DNA of 64,000 nt from positions 2,914,001 through 2,978,000 of the forward strand of contig NZ_JQLI01000001.1 of assembly GCF_000744095.1 (NCBI RefSeq), read 5' to 3'. Numbering within the stretch: position 1 is the first letter of the stretch; each line of letters begins with the position of its first letter. The notes beneath the pieces are model-generated. The model had not been told where the DNA came from. It ran no database searches and saw only the letters and a program-made list of their open reading frames with translations. A program made the translations under genes and the position numbers. Positions 1-8,370 of this stretch are shown here, piece after piece. Source of the DNA: Cupriavidus necator A5-1 (GTDB lineage Bacteria > Pseudomonadota > Gammaproteobacteria > Burkholderiales > Burkholderiaceae).

Positions 1-115
1 CTTTAACGGCTGTGGCCGCGCTTTTGCTGACGGCAGGTACAAACACCTAGGCGCGTGCGAGAATGGCGCGCGGGTAATCGATCAGAAAGCGATCAGAAAG
101 TCGGAGATGGGGCGC

Positions 116-1075
116 ATGGGTCGGATCCTGGTGGTCTGCTTGGTTGGCTTGCTGGCAGTCATGCACCACACCGTGGCCGGCGCCACGGAGATTGGCGTCA
201 TCCTGGCGGGCAACCGCAGCCAGTTCTGGCAGGTGCTCGCCGAAGGCGTGCGCAAGGCCGCAAGCGACGCGAAGGTCAACGTGATCATCCGCGCGCCCAA
301 TGAGGATGACCCGCAGGCCATCCGGGACAACCTGCAAGTGCGGATGATCCAGTCCATGCTGGAGCGCAAGGTGGACGGCCTGATTCTCGCGCCGATGCCG
401 GTGGCGGCGCCCGCGACCCCTCCCATCATTGGCGTGCCCTTCCTCCTGGTCGACAGGGAGGGCGCCGATTACTCCGCGCCCCTGGTCGCCACGGACAACT
501 ACGCCGCTGGCCGCCGGGCTGCGCAAACCCTGCGCGGCGCCCTGCCCCACGGTGCCCGCATCGGCGTCTTCCGCGTCGCGCGGGATCTGCAGGCCACCAC
601 CGCACGCGAAAACGGGTTTATCGCCGCCGCCACGGAAATGGGTTTCCGGGTGGTACTGCAAACCTACCTGGGCTATGACATCCGGGGCATGCAGACCGCT
701 GCCGCCGCGGCACTCGCAAAGCACGCGCAGGCGCTCGATGCCGTGTTCACGCCGCATGACATCTCGACCTTCAGCGTGGTGCGTGCGATCAACGCGCTGC
801 CGAAAGGCAAGCGCCCCCTCCAGGTCGGTTTTGACTATTGGCCGAGCTTTGCGCCCAGCCTGCGCAACGGCGAACTCCACGCCATCGTTATTCAGCGGCC
901 ATTTAACATGGGCTATGAGGCCATGCGCGAGCTGGCCGAATCCATGCGGGCGAACCGGCCGCCGCGTCATATCCGGATCGGCACGCTCGTGGTGACGGCG
1001 GCACGGCTCGACGATGCCGATGTACGCGAGGAACTTGCGCGCTACGAGAAATCGCCCAAGGCACCGGGCCAATGA
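116..1075 (+). CDS. Periplasmic binding protein, type 1 (sugar-type, RbsB-like)
   Basis: A secreted solute-binding protein of about 319 residues. It has an N-terminal hydrophobic signal segment (LVVCLVGLLAVM) followed by a type-1 periplasmic-binding fold with IGVILAGNRSQFW near the mature N terminus, VDGLILAP around residue 95 and a second lobe around residues 150-290. Members of this family bind sugars or autoinducers for ABC transporters or for sensor kinases. No ABC permease or ATPase lies nearby, but a hybrid sensor kinase and its regulator follow on the other strand, so a ligand-sensing role is plausible (inference). I chose the ATG at 116 because GGAG ends 9 bases before it; the ATG at 107 would have no usable ribosome-binding site. 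Confidence 0.8.
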   Translation: MGRILVVCLVGLLAVMHHTVAGATEIGVILAGNRSQFWQVLAEGVRKAASDAKVNVIIRAPNEDDPQAIRDNLQVRMIQSMLERKVDGLILAPMPVAAPATPPIIGVPFLLVDREGADYSAPLVATDNYAAGRRAAQTLRGALPHGARIGVFRVARDLQATTARENGFIAAATEMGFRVVLQTYLGYDIRGMQTAAAAALAKHAQALDAVFTPHDISTFSVVRAINALPKGKRPLQVGFDYWPSFAPSLRNGELHAIVIQRPFNMGYEAMRELAESMRANRPPRHIRIGTLVVTAARLDDADVREELARYEKSPKAPGQ

Positions 1076-1388
1076 GGTGATGACCAGCGCTGTCAGGGAA
1101 ATCCGAAGTGCAATTCAGTGCTGACTGACTGGCCGGCCACAACGGCGCCTCCGATAATCGCCACATAACAAGCTCTGATATGCGAAGAGCCGGCCGCAGG
1201 GATCAACGCAACGCCAGGACGACGGCGCATCAAGCGCCGCAATGCGTGACTGTGCCGGCTTTGGGCCCGTGCGTGGGGGCTTTGGGACGGCATACGGCTA
1301 GCCCGAACCGCGGGGTAGCCAGCCGTCCCCCTCTCTCCCTCTCTCCCCTTTCTCTTATCGGCACCCGCGAGGGTGAATGAACTGCAGG
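1076..1388. other. Intergenic gap, no gene seen
   Basis: A stretch of 313 bases between two genes that converge on it. It contains a pyrimidine-rich run of C and T near 1326-1355. Short open frames here have no recognisable protein sequence and no ribosome-binding site. Confidence 0.5.
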
Positions 1389-1658
1389 CTAGCAGGGCAG
1401 GAAACACGCCCGCGCCGCCTCGCTGGGCGTCAGGCCTGAGCGGAAATATATCCGCAGTCGTTCCAGCGTGAGGTAGTCCGGCACGTAGGCACTGGATACC
1501 AGGCCGGATCTCAGTGCGTATTCATGCAGGGCTGCAGCCCAGGCGTAGATGTCGAAGGGTGCCGTGGCCGCACCCTCCGGGCCCGCGCCACTGTCGGCGC
1601 CGTACCCGTCTTGGTCGTCAAACAAGCCAGTCCCCTGAAAAAACGCCGGATCATGCAT
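1389..1658 (-). CDS. Small hypothetical protein
   Basis: A frame of about 89 residues from an ATG at 1658. The C-terminal half (from FDIYAWAAALHEYALRSG through TLERLRIYFRSGLTPSEA) looks like a genuine helical protein with a normal residue mix, whereas the N-terminal 35 residues are low in complexity. The frame stays open upstream to 1931, but that part reads as shadow translation. No Shine-Dalgarno sequence is obvious. It lies 71 bases downstream of another small hypothetical gene on the same strand. I do not recognise a function, and the start is uncertain. Confidence 0.45.
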   Translation of the reverse strand: MHDPAFFQGTGLFDDQDGYGADSGAGPEGAATAPFDIYAWAAALHEYALRSGLVSSAYVPDYLTLERLRIYFRSGLTPSEAARACFLPC

Positions 1659-1729
1659 CCGGCGCGCTGGTCGGCGATGCCGTGCCCGGGGCGCGGTTGC
1701 GTCACGCGCCCTGCCTCTCGCGCCTTGCC

Positions 1730-1969
1730 TCACGCACCATAAGCGGCCGGCCCCGCCCTGCTCGTCACTGGCGGAAAGACATACCAGGCCCCGTCGCCAT
1801 GCCTGAAAAATACGATCGATAGCGTGCCTGTGACGCGGTCGGATTCCACGCATACGAATCGACTGCCGCACTCTCGCAGCCGCCCCACCGAGGCGACTCG
1901 CGGTGGATTCGCCACGGCTGGTCCCAGCCATTTATCCACCATCGACCGCAATGACTTGTCTGCTCCCAT
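1730..1969 (-). CDS. Small hypothetical protein
   Basis: A protein of 79 residues with beta-rich composition: SMVDKWLGP at the start, then a central VGRLRECGSRFVCVE segment and a conserved-looking IVFFRHGDGAWYVFPP motif. It has no signal peptide or membrane segment. I chose the ATG at 1969, which has GGAG six bases upstream; a GTG at 1990 in the same frame is less likely. The pattern recalls short uncharacterised proteins of Cupriavidus and Ralstonia, but this is from memory and no function is assigned. Confidence 0.5.
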   Translation of the reverse strand: MGADKSLRSMVDKWLGPAVANPPRVASVGRLRECGSRFVCVESDRVTGTLSIVFFRHGDGAWYVFPPVTSRAGPAAYGA

Positions 1970-2151
1970 GCTTGCTCCACTTGCCTCCACTTGCGGGCCG
2001 CCCCGGCACTACCGGCCGACGTTGCAGCTTCCGTGATTCCATCGTATGCCGCGGGAGCGGCCACCGCATTCAGCGGACGATGAAAGCACGTTCAGCACTC
2101 CCTGAATCAATCGTAGGAAAATCCTGACACCGGCCGGCTGGGTGGCGCCGC

Positions 2152-2784
2152 CTACTCCTGCGTGAAGCCGTGCTTGATCGCATAGCGGATCAGGTCGGCG
2201 TTGTTCTGCAGGCCCAGCTTCTGCATCAACCGCATCTTGTGGGTGCTGATGGTCTTGGCGCTCAGCGAAAACGACTCCGCAATTTCGTTGACAGTCTGGC
2301 CGGCGGCGAGCCGTTGCAGCACCTGGAATTCCCGGTCCGAGAGCACCTCGTGCGCCGGAGCGTCTTCACCGCGCTGGTGAAAGACCATGGCGTCGACCAG
2401 CGCAGGGTCGATGAACTTGCCGCCCGCGGCCAGCTTGCGGATCGCCCCTAGCAGGATCTCCGGGTCGCTGTCCTTGGTCACATAGCCCCATGCCCCGGCA
2501 CGCAGCGCCCGCGAGGCGACCTGTGCTTCGTTGTGCATGCTCAGGATCAGGATGGCAAGATCGGGCCACTCGGCCCGCACGCGGCGGATCAGGTCGATGC
2601 CGCTGATGCCCGGCATGGTCATGTCGAGCAGCAGCAGGTCGAACTCGCCGGCGCGCAATTGCTCGAGCACCGCGCCACCGTCCGCGGCCTCGGCCGCGAC
2701 CACCACATCGGTGGTGGTGGCCACGATCTGCTTCAGGCCACTGCGGACGATGGCATGGTCGTCCGCAATCAGAACTCGAATCAT
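2152..2784 (-). CDS. Two-component response regulator, NarL/LuxR family
   Basis: A protein of 210 residues with an N-terminal receiver domain (acidic pair DDH at residues 8-10, phospho-acceptor Asp54 in LLLLDMTMPG, Lys in VTKDSDP) and a C-terminal LuxR-type helix-turn-helix (LSDREFQVLQRLAAGQTVNEIA then SLSAKTISTHKMRL). It should be phosphorylated by the kinase encoded just upstream and then bind DNA. Its start codon overlaps the kinase stop by four bases (ATGA type), indicating a co-translated pair. Target genes cannot be read from the sequence; the nearby periplasmic binding protein is a candidate. Confidence 0.93.
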   Translation of the reverse strand: MIRVLIADDHAIVRSGLKQIVATTTDVVVAAEAADGGAVLEQLRAGEFDLLLLDMTMPGISGIDLIRRVRAEWPDLAILILSMHNEAQVASRALRAGAWGYVTKDSDPEILLGAIRKLAAGGKFIDPALVDAMVFHQRGEDAPAHEVLSDREFQVLQRLAAGQTVNEIAESFSLSAKTISTHKMRLMQKLGLQNNADLIRYAIKHGFTQE

Positions 2785-4829
2785 GCTGCACTCACTTGGC
2801 GGGGGATATGAATGGAAACGGTGGTGCCGTTGCAGCGCTGGCTGTCGATATTCAGGCTGCCGCCGATCATGCGGGCGCGCTCGCGCATGCCGAGCAGGCC
2901 GTAGGAATCGCCCTGCAGCGCGGCCGCCACTTCAAAGCCCTGCCCGTCATCGCTGACGCACAGCAGCAGCCCGTCGGGCCGGTTGCTCAGTGACACCGTT
3001 ACCCGCGCGGCGCGCGCATGGCGGGCGGCATTGGTCAGCGACTCCTGCACGATGCGGAACGCGGCGGTCGCCACCGCATCGTCCAGCTGCGGCTCGGGCC
3101 CGTCGACGGTCAGCCGGCAATGCGCGTGACGGCGGCGCCCGAAGTCTTCGGTGAGCCATTCCAGCGCCGACACGATGCCGTAGTTCAGCGCAGCCGGGCG
3201 CAGGTGGCTGGCCACATGGCGGACCATGCTGATGGTCCGCTCGACCAGCTCGCGCATCTCGTCGGCCTTCTGCTCGGCGGCATGGTTGCCGGCGATTTTC
3301 ATGCGCAGCAGCGACACATCCATCTTCAGCGCGGTGAGCAGCTGGCCCAGCTCGTCATGGATTTCCAGCGCGATGCGCTTGCGCTCCTCCTCCCGCGCGG
3401 CCTCCAGGTGGCCGGACAGTTCCCTGAGCTGCTCGCGCGAGGCCAGCAGCTCCTGCTCGATGCGCTTGCGCTCGGTAATGTCCTGGAGCGTGCCGACCAG
3501 GCCGATGCAATGGCCTGCCGCGTCGCTGCGCTGCTCGGCCTGCCACTGCACGATATGATCGCACACGCCCCGATACCTGAGACGCACGTCAATGCTGGCG
3601 CTTCCCGGCGCTTTCATCAGCTGGCTGAGCGTGGCCAGGATCGTGCGCCGGTCCTCCACGTGCACATGACGCAAGAGTGCGCGCAGCGACCGGACCCGGC
3701 ATTCGTCGACGCCCAGGATCCGACACATCTCCCTGGACAGTCGCACCGCGCCGTCCGCGGCGCTCCACTCCCAGTCGCCCAGCCGCGCCAGGCGCTGCGC
3801 ATTCGCCAGGCTTGCCTCGCTGGCGACCACCTTCAGTTCGGCACGCTTGCGGGCGGTGATGTCGTACAGGCCGACGCAGGCGGCCGCGGTCTCGCCAAAT
3901 GTGATCAGGCTCGTCGTGACGACGACCCAGAACGCGGTGCCATCGCGATGGCGCGCCTCGATCTCCAGCCCCGTGATCCGGCCATCGCGACGCAATTCCT
4001 GTACGGCCGCCCGCCGGGCTTCGGCATTGGCATAGCATTCCCGGATGTCAAACCCGGTTGCCTGCGCCTCGGTCAGCCCGAAGAGGTCACGGAACGGCTG
4101 GTTGCAGAACAGGATCCGGCCTTCGTCGATCGCGGTGATCACGAGCGGTACCGGACTGGATTCGACGATCGAGCGGAAGCGGGCTTCGCTGGCCGAGAGC
4201 GCCGCCTCCGCGCGGCAGCGCTCGGAGATCTCCTGCGTCAGGCTTGCGTTGGCCCGCGCCAGCGCCTGGGTGCGCTGTATGACCCGGTATTCGAGTTCGT
4301 CGCGCGCGCGCATCGCCTCCTGCTGCGCCGCACGTCGGATGGCGATCTCTTCCTGCAGGCTGGCGTTCTGCTGTGCGAGCCGGCGGTGCATGATCCGCAG
4401 CGACAGGTGCGTATTGACGCGCGCCATGACCTCGGCCAGCTGGAATGGCTTGATCACATAGTCGACGCCGCCCGCCGCGAAGGCGTCCATCATGTCGGCG
4501 GTGGCCGACAGCGCCGTCATGAAGATCACGGGGATATCCCGCGTTTGCGCCATCGCCTTCAGGCGCCGGCAGGTCTCGAGCCCGTCCATGCGCGGCATCT
4601 TGACGTCAAGCAGGATCAGATCGGGCTGGGAAAAACCGGCGCGCTCCAGCGCTTCTTCACCATCCTGCGCGACGAGCACGCACATCCCCTGCGCCTCGAG
4701 GTGCTGCGCAACGATGGCGATATTGGCGGGCACATCGTCCACGATCAGGATGGTGCGCCGCACTTGCGGCTCGTCGGTATCTTGACCCACGGTTGCTTGG
4801 CTGACGTTATTGCGGGTGCAGCATATCAT
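2781..4829 (-). CDS. Hybrid sensor histidine kinase (receiver-PAS-PAS-HisKA_3)
   Basis: A cytoplasmic kinase of 682 residues with no membrane segment. Domains in order: a receiver domain (about 27-140, phospho-acceptor Asp75 in LILLDVKMPRMDG, Lys in VIKPF), a coiled coil (about 145-215), two PAS/PAC domains (about 213-330 and 335-455), a HisKA_3 dimerisation domain with phospho-His491 in LEIHDELGQ, and a NarX-type ATPase domain (N box around FRIVQESLTNAARHA, DDGQGF, GLLGMRER). An N-terminal receiver implies input from another kinase or feedback phosphorylation. It pairs with the overlapping LuxR-type regulator. The ATG at 4829 is used; the PAS ligands are unknown. Confidence 0.92.
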   Translation of the reverse strand: MICCTRNNVSQATVGQDTDEPQVRRTILIVDDVPANIAIVAQHLEAQGMCVLVAQDGEEALERAGFSQPDLILLDVKMPRMDGLETCRRLKAMAQTRDIPVIFMTALSATADMMDAFAAGGVDYVIKPFQLAEVMARVNTHLSLRIMHRRLAQQNASLQEEIAIRRAAQQEAMRARDELEYRVIQRTQALARANASLTQEISERCRAEAALSASEARFRSIVESSPVPLVITAIDEGRILFCNQPFRDLFGLTEAQATGFDIRECYANAEARRAAVQELRRDGRITGLEIEARHRDGTAFWVVVTTSLITFGETAAACVGLYDITARKRAELKVVASEASLANAQRLARLGDWEWSAADGAVRLSREMCRILGVDECRVRSLRALLRHVHVEDRRTILATLSQLMKAPGSASIDVRLRYRGVCDHIVQWQAEQRSDAAGHCIGLVGTLQDITERKRIEQELLASREQLRELSGHLEAAREEERKRIALEIHDELGQLLTALKMDVSLLRMKIAGNHAAEQKADEMRELVERTISMVRHVASHLRPAALNYGIVSALEWLTEDFGRRRHAHCRLTVDGPEPQLDDAVATAAFRIVQESLTNAARHARAARVTVSLSNRPDGLLLCVSDDGQGFEVAAALQGDSYGLLGMRERARMIGGSLNIDSQRCNGTTVSIHIPRQVSAA

Positions 4830-5016
4830 CGCATCCCACTACCCCACATGGCCTCAAAATCACTCCCTTAAATCAAGGGTTTCCTGAACGGAAAATAGGG
4901 AAATCCTTACCCCATCGCCGCCATCGCGACGCACATATCGATGCGCAATCTTCTTCGTTCCCCTGCCGCGCATGCCGGCCTACGATCTCGCCTTCCAACC
5001 TGACCACAACACCCAC

Positions 5017-5883
5017 TCAGGCACTGACCAGCCCCCGCTGCAACGCCGTCTTGAGCATCGAAAACACATGCCGCGCCACCGGATTGACCGCATTGGGCCG
5101 CGCCCACAGGTAATACGTCACGTCCGGCAGGCGCGGCAGTCCGTCGCTCTCGCCCAGGATGCGCATATCCGGGGCCAGCAGGTCGATGCTGCGCGCCGTA
5201 ACACCGAGTCCGCCGCGCAGCGCGGCCTTGATGCCGATCAGGCTGGGCGCGAGGTAGGCGATGCGCCACGGCACCCCGGCCTGCGTCAGCGCGTCCAGCG
5301 ACAGCTTGCGGAACAGGCTCGGCTCGTCGGCCAGGATCAGCGGCACCGGCGTGCCGCGCTCATAGACAAAGTCCGCCGCGCAAACCCAGATGGTGGGCGT
5401 GGTGCGCAGCGCAATGCCGTCAAGCGAAGTGTCCTCGCGCGTGGAAACGGTCAGGTCGATCTCGCCGCGGCGCAGCGACTCCATCAGGAAGGGGCTGCGG
5501 CCCACGTGGATTTCCAGTCGCAGCGCCGGCGAGGTGCGGGCGATATGCGACAGCAGCACCGGCAGGATGGTGTCGGCCACGTCGTGCGGTGCACCGATCC
5601 GCACCGAACCGGTCAGGTCGCCTTCGCGCAGCACGCGCAGCGCTTCGTCGTTAAGGGTAAGCAGTTGGCGCGCGTATTCGACCAGCTTCTTGCCGTGGCG
5701 GGTCAGCTGCTTGCCGCGGCCGTGCTTCTCGAACAGCGTCAGGCCGAGCTGCTCCTCGAGCCGCTGCATCTGCTGCGTGACCGCCGACTGGGTGCGCTGC
5801 ACGTTCCCGGCGGCGGCGCCGAAGGTCTCGTGGTCGGCGATGGCCACCAGGGTGCGGAGCAGGTCAAGGTCGAGGTTACGCAT
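5017..5883 (-). CDS. LysR-family transcriptional regulator (sulfur locus)
   Basis: A protein of 288 residues with an N-terminal winged helix (LDLLRTLVAIADHETFGAAA, then TQSAVTQQMQRLEEQLG) and a LysR effector-binding domain (about 90-285). It is transcribed away from the cupin dioxygenase, rhodanese, Bug and lyase operon, with 125 bases between start codons. This is the standard arrangement for a LysR regulator of the divergent operon (inference). The inducer is probably a sulfur compound, judged only from the neighbouring enzymes. Confidence 0.9.
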   Translation of the reverse strand: MRNLDLDLLRTLVAIADHETFGAAAGNVQRTQSAVTQQMQRLEEQLGLTLFEKHGRGKQLTRHGKKLVEYARQLLTLNDEALRVLREGDLTGSVRIGAPHDVADTILPVLLSHIARTSPALRLEIHVGRSPFLMESLRRGEIDLTVSTREDTSLDGIALRTTPTIWVCAADFVYERGTPVPLILADEPSLFRKLSLDALTQAGVPWRIAYLAPSLIGIKAALRGGLGVTARSIDLLAPDMRILGESDGLPRLPDVTYYLWARPNAVNPVARHVFSMLKTALQRGLVSA

Positions 5884-6008
5884 TCATTAGAGCTGCTAAT
5901 GGGTTTTCGTCAGGCATTAAGTGGTTTTCAGGGCAGGTGTTCATTACAGTGAAACAAGAAACATCGTTCTACCCCTCAAAAACAGAGATTGCAAGGATCG
6001 ACCCCGCT

Positions 6009-6596
6009 ATGTCCATCGCACAACAACGCCAGGCAGCCGTAGGAGACGCCATCGAATCCATTAGGGAAATCGTAGCCAGGAGCGGTGTCACGCGCGACGC
6101 CCTGGCCGAGGTCCTGACCCGGGTCGAGGACCTGGCGGCCCGCACCGAACTGTGGAACGAGGCCGACTACCCGCCGCCGGAGCCGGGCGAGCGCCAGGCG
6201 CGCTACCTGATCGCCGAGGACGCCGGCCAGACCTACGCGCTGTACCTGAACGTGATGCGCCCGGGCAAGCGCATTCCGCCGCACAACCATACGACCTGGG
6301 CCTGCGTGGCGGGCGTGAGCGGCATCGAGTTCAACGACGTCTATGTGCGTACCGACGACGGCAGCCAGCCCGGCGTGGGCACCCTGGCTTTCTCGCACAC
6401 GGTGGAAGTCGGGCCGCGCCATGGCATCGCGCTGCTGCCGGACGACATCCATTCCGTGGAGATCCGTGGCGAGGACGTCATCCGCCACCTGCACATGTAT
6501 GGCCGCTCGCTGGAAACGCTGACCGAGCGCCTGTCGTTCGACCTGGAAACCGGGCGTTGCCAGGTCATGAGCGTGGGCGTGCAGACGCGCCGCTGA
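6009..6596 (+). CDS. Cysteine-dioxygenase-like cupin
   Basis: A protein of 195 residues. The central cupin region carries the metal-binding His pair in PPHNHTTWACVAGV and a later His in DDIHSVEIRG, as in cysteine dioxygenase and related thiol dioxygenases, which oxidise a thiol to a sulfinate using non-haem iron. It is first in an operon with a multi-rhodanese protein, a Bug receptor and a cystathionine beta-lyase-like enzyme, which supports a role in organosulfur breakdown. The frame is open back to 5937; I chose the ATG at 6009 because homology-like sequence begins near it and it leaves room for the divergent promoter. The exact thiol substrate is not determinable. Confidence 0.8.
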   Translation: MSIAQQRQAAVGDAIESIREIVARSGVTRDALAEVLTRVEDLAARTELWNEADYPPPEPGERQARYLIAEDAGQTYALYLNVMRPGKRIPPHNHTTWACVAGVSGIEFNDVYVRTDDGSQPGVGTLAFSHTVEVGPRHGIALLPDDIHSVEIRGEDVIRHLHMYGRSLETLTERLSFDLETGRCQVMSVGVQTRR

Positions 6597-6609
6597 CCTG
6601 AGCTGATCC

Positions 6610-6637
6610 GGGCGGCGCTTCTCCATTCCCGCCGCCC
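6610..6637 (+). terminator. GC-rich hairpin between cupin and rhodanese genes
   Basis: A perfect 8-bp stem (GGGCGGCG paired with CGCCGCCC) around a 12-base loop, 13 bases after the cupin stop codon. No T run follows, so it is probably an attenuating or mRNA-stabilising hairpin rather than a true intrinsic terminator. Confidence 0.35.
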
Positions 6638-6703
6638 TCCCCGACATGCAAGCCGGTTCCCTTCCCCGCGCGGGAAGGACGGCCCCCTTTTGCCCGGAAT
6701 TCC

Positions 6704-8326
6704 ATGCCGACGCCTTCCTTCACCACCGTCGATGCCGTCACGCTCAAGGGCTGGCTGCACGATGCCGACGAAATCGCCCTGTTCGACGTGCGCGAGCACG
6801 GCCAGTACGGCGAAGGCCACCCCTTCTACGCGGTGCCCCTGCCCTACAGCCGGCTCGAACTCGATGTCGGCCGGCTTGCCCCGCGCACCGATGTGCGCAT
6901 CGTGCTGGCCGACGACGGCGACGGCGTGGCGCCGGCCGCCGCCCGGGCGCTGGCCCGCCTCGGCTATACCCGCCTGTTCGTGCTCGACGGCGGCATGCCC
7001 GCCTGGCGCGCGGCGGGCTACACGCTGTTTGCCGGCGTCAACGTCCCGTCCAAGACCTTCGGCGAACTGGCCGAGCACCACTACGGCACGCCGCGCGTGT
7101 CGGCCGACCAGCTTGCCGCGATGCAGGCCGGCCGCGCCGGCACGCGCGTGCCGGTGGTGCTCGATGGCCGGCCTGCCTCCGAATTCCACAAGATGAACAT
7201 CCCGGGCGCGATCTGCTGCCCCAACGGCGAACTGGCCTACCGGCTGCGCGACCTGGTGCCCGATGCCGAGACGCCCATTGTCATCAACTGCGCGGGCCGC
7301 ACGCGCAGCATCATCGGTGCGCAGTCGCTGATCAACTTCGGCGTGGCGAATCCGGTCTATGCGCTGGAGAACGGTACGCAGGGCTGGTACCTGAACGATT
7401 TCAGGCTGGAGCATGGCGGCACGGCGCGCTATCCGGACCACGCCACCCCGAGCGGGCTCGATGACGCGCGCGCTGCCGCCCGGGCGCTGGCGCAGCGTTT
7501 TGCGGTTCCGCATATCGCGCCGGCACAGGCCGCGGCCTGGCTGGCCGATCCGGCACGCACGACCTTCCTGTGCGATGTCCGTACCGCCGGGGAATTCGCG
7601 GCCGCCACCCTGCCCGGTGCCCAGCACACCCCCGGCGGCCAGCTGATGCAGGCGACGGACCAGTACGTGGGTGTGCGGCGCGCGCGCCTGGTGCTGTTCG
7701 ATGCCGATGGCGTACGTGCCCCGGTCGTCGCGAGCTGGCTGCGGCAGATGGGCCATGACGCGGTCGTGCTGGAAGGCGGCCTGCGGGCCGGCCTGGACGC
7801 GGGCATTGCAGCCATTTACGGGCCGCAGGAGGAGGTCGTCGCGCCGCCCGCCGTCGAAGCCGCCGCGCTGGCCGCCGGGCTGCAGAACCGCTCGATGCTG
7901 GCGCTGGACCTGCGCGGCAGCATGGCCTACCGGGCCGGCCATATCGCCGGCAGCCGCTGGTCGATCCGCCCACGCCTGGCACAAGACCTGGCCGGGGTGC
8001 CGCACGACACCACCGTCGTGCTGATCGGCGCCGCCGACGCCGACGATCCTGCCGAACTCGCCCTTGCCGACCTGCGCGCGCTGGGCTTTGCCGACGTCCG
8101 CCGTTTGCGCGGCGGCCTCGCGGCCTGGCAGCGCGCCGGCTATCCGCTTGCCGAGGGCGCGCACGCGCTGCCCGACGCGCGCTGCATCGACTTCCTTTTC
8201 TTCGTGCACGACCGCCATGACGGCAACAAGGCGGCGGCACGGCAATACCTGGCCTGGGAAACCAACCTGGTCGGCCAGCTCGATGCCCAGGAGCTGGCGA
8301 CGTTCCGCTTCCCGCCCGCCGCCTGA
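6704..8326 (+). CDS. Four-domain rhodanese-type sulfurtransferase
   Basis: A protein of 540 residues built of four tandem rhodanese domains (roughly 10-110, 125-235, 270-375 and 390-480). Only domain 2 carries the active-site cysteine, in INCAGRTRS. Domain 1 has VLADDGDGVAP, domain 3 LFDADGVRAP and domain 4 LIGAADADD at the corresponding loops, each without cysteine. Rhodaneses move sulfane sulfur between thiols, so only one transfer site is expected here, with the others structural or ligand-binding. There is no signal peptide. It lies between a thiol-dioxygenase-like gene and a Bug receptor, consistent with handling persulfide or thiosulfate released from organosulfur compounds. Confidence 0.88.
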   Translation: MPTPSFTTVDAVTLKGWLHDADEIALFDVREHGQYGEGHPFYAVPLPYSRLELDVGRLAPRTDVRIVLADDGDGVAPAAARALARLGYTRLFVLDGGMPAWRAAGYTLFAGVNVPSKTFGELAEHHYGTPRVSADQLAAMQAGRAGTRVPVVLDGRPASEFHKMNIPGAICCPNGELAYRLRDLVPDAETPIVINCAGRTRSIIGAQSLINFGVANPVYALENGTQGWYLNDFRLEHGGTARYPDHATPSGLDDARAAARALAQRFAVPHIAPAQAAAWLADPARTTFLCDVRTAGEFAAATLPGAQHTPGGQLMQATDQYVGVRRARLVLFDADGVRAPVVASWLRQMGHDAVVLEGGLRAGLDAGIAAIYGPQEEVVAPPAVEAAALAAGLQNRSMLALDLRGSMAYRAGHIAGSRWSIRPRLAQDLAGVPHDTTVVLIGAADADDPAELALADLRALGFADVRRLRGGLAAWQRAGYPLAEGAHALPDARCIDFLFFVHDRHDGNKAAARQYLAWETNLVGQLDAQELATFRFPPAA

Positions 8327-8370
8327 TTGGTTCCTTCTCCCCTGTCCCATACAAGAACGAGGTCGCCCCC

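Noticed and set aside
1326..1360. Pyrimidine-rich CT tract
   Set aside because: It is a simple-sequence stretch in an intergenic gap. It has no hairpin and no gene, so no function was assigned.
3018..4871. Open frame of 617 codons opposite the sensor kinase
   Set aside because: It is a shadow of the kinase gene with no protein-family features.
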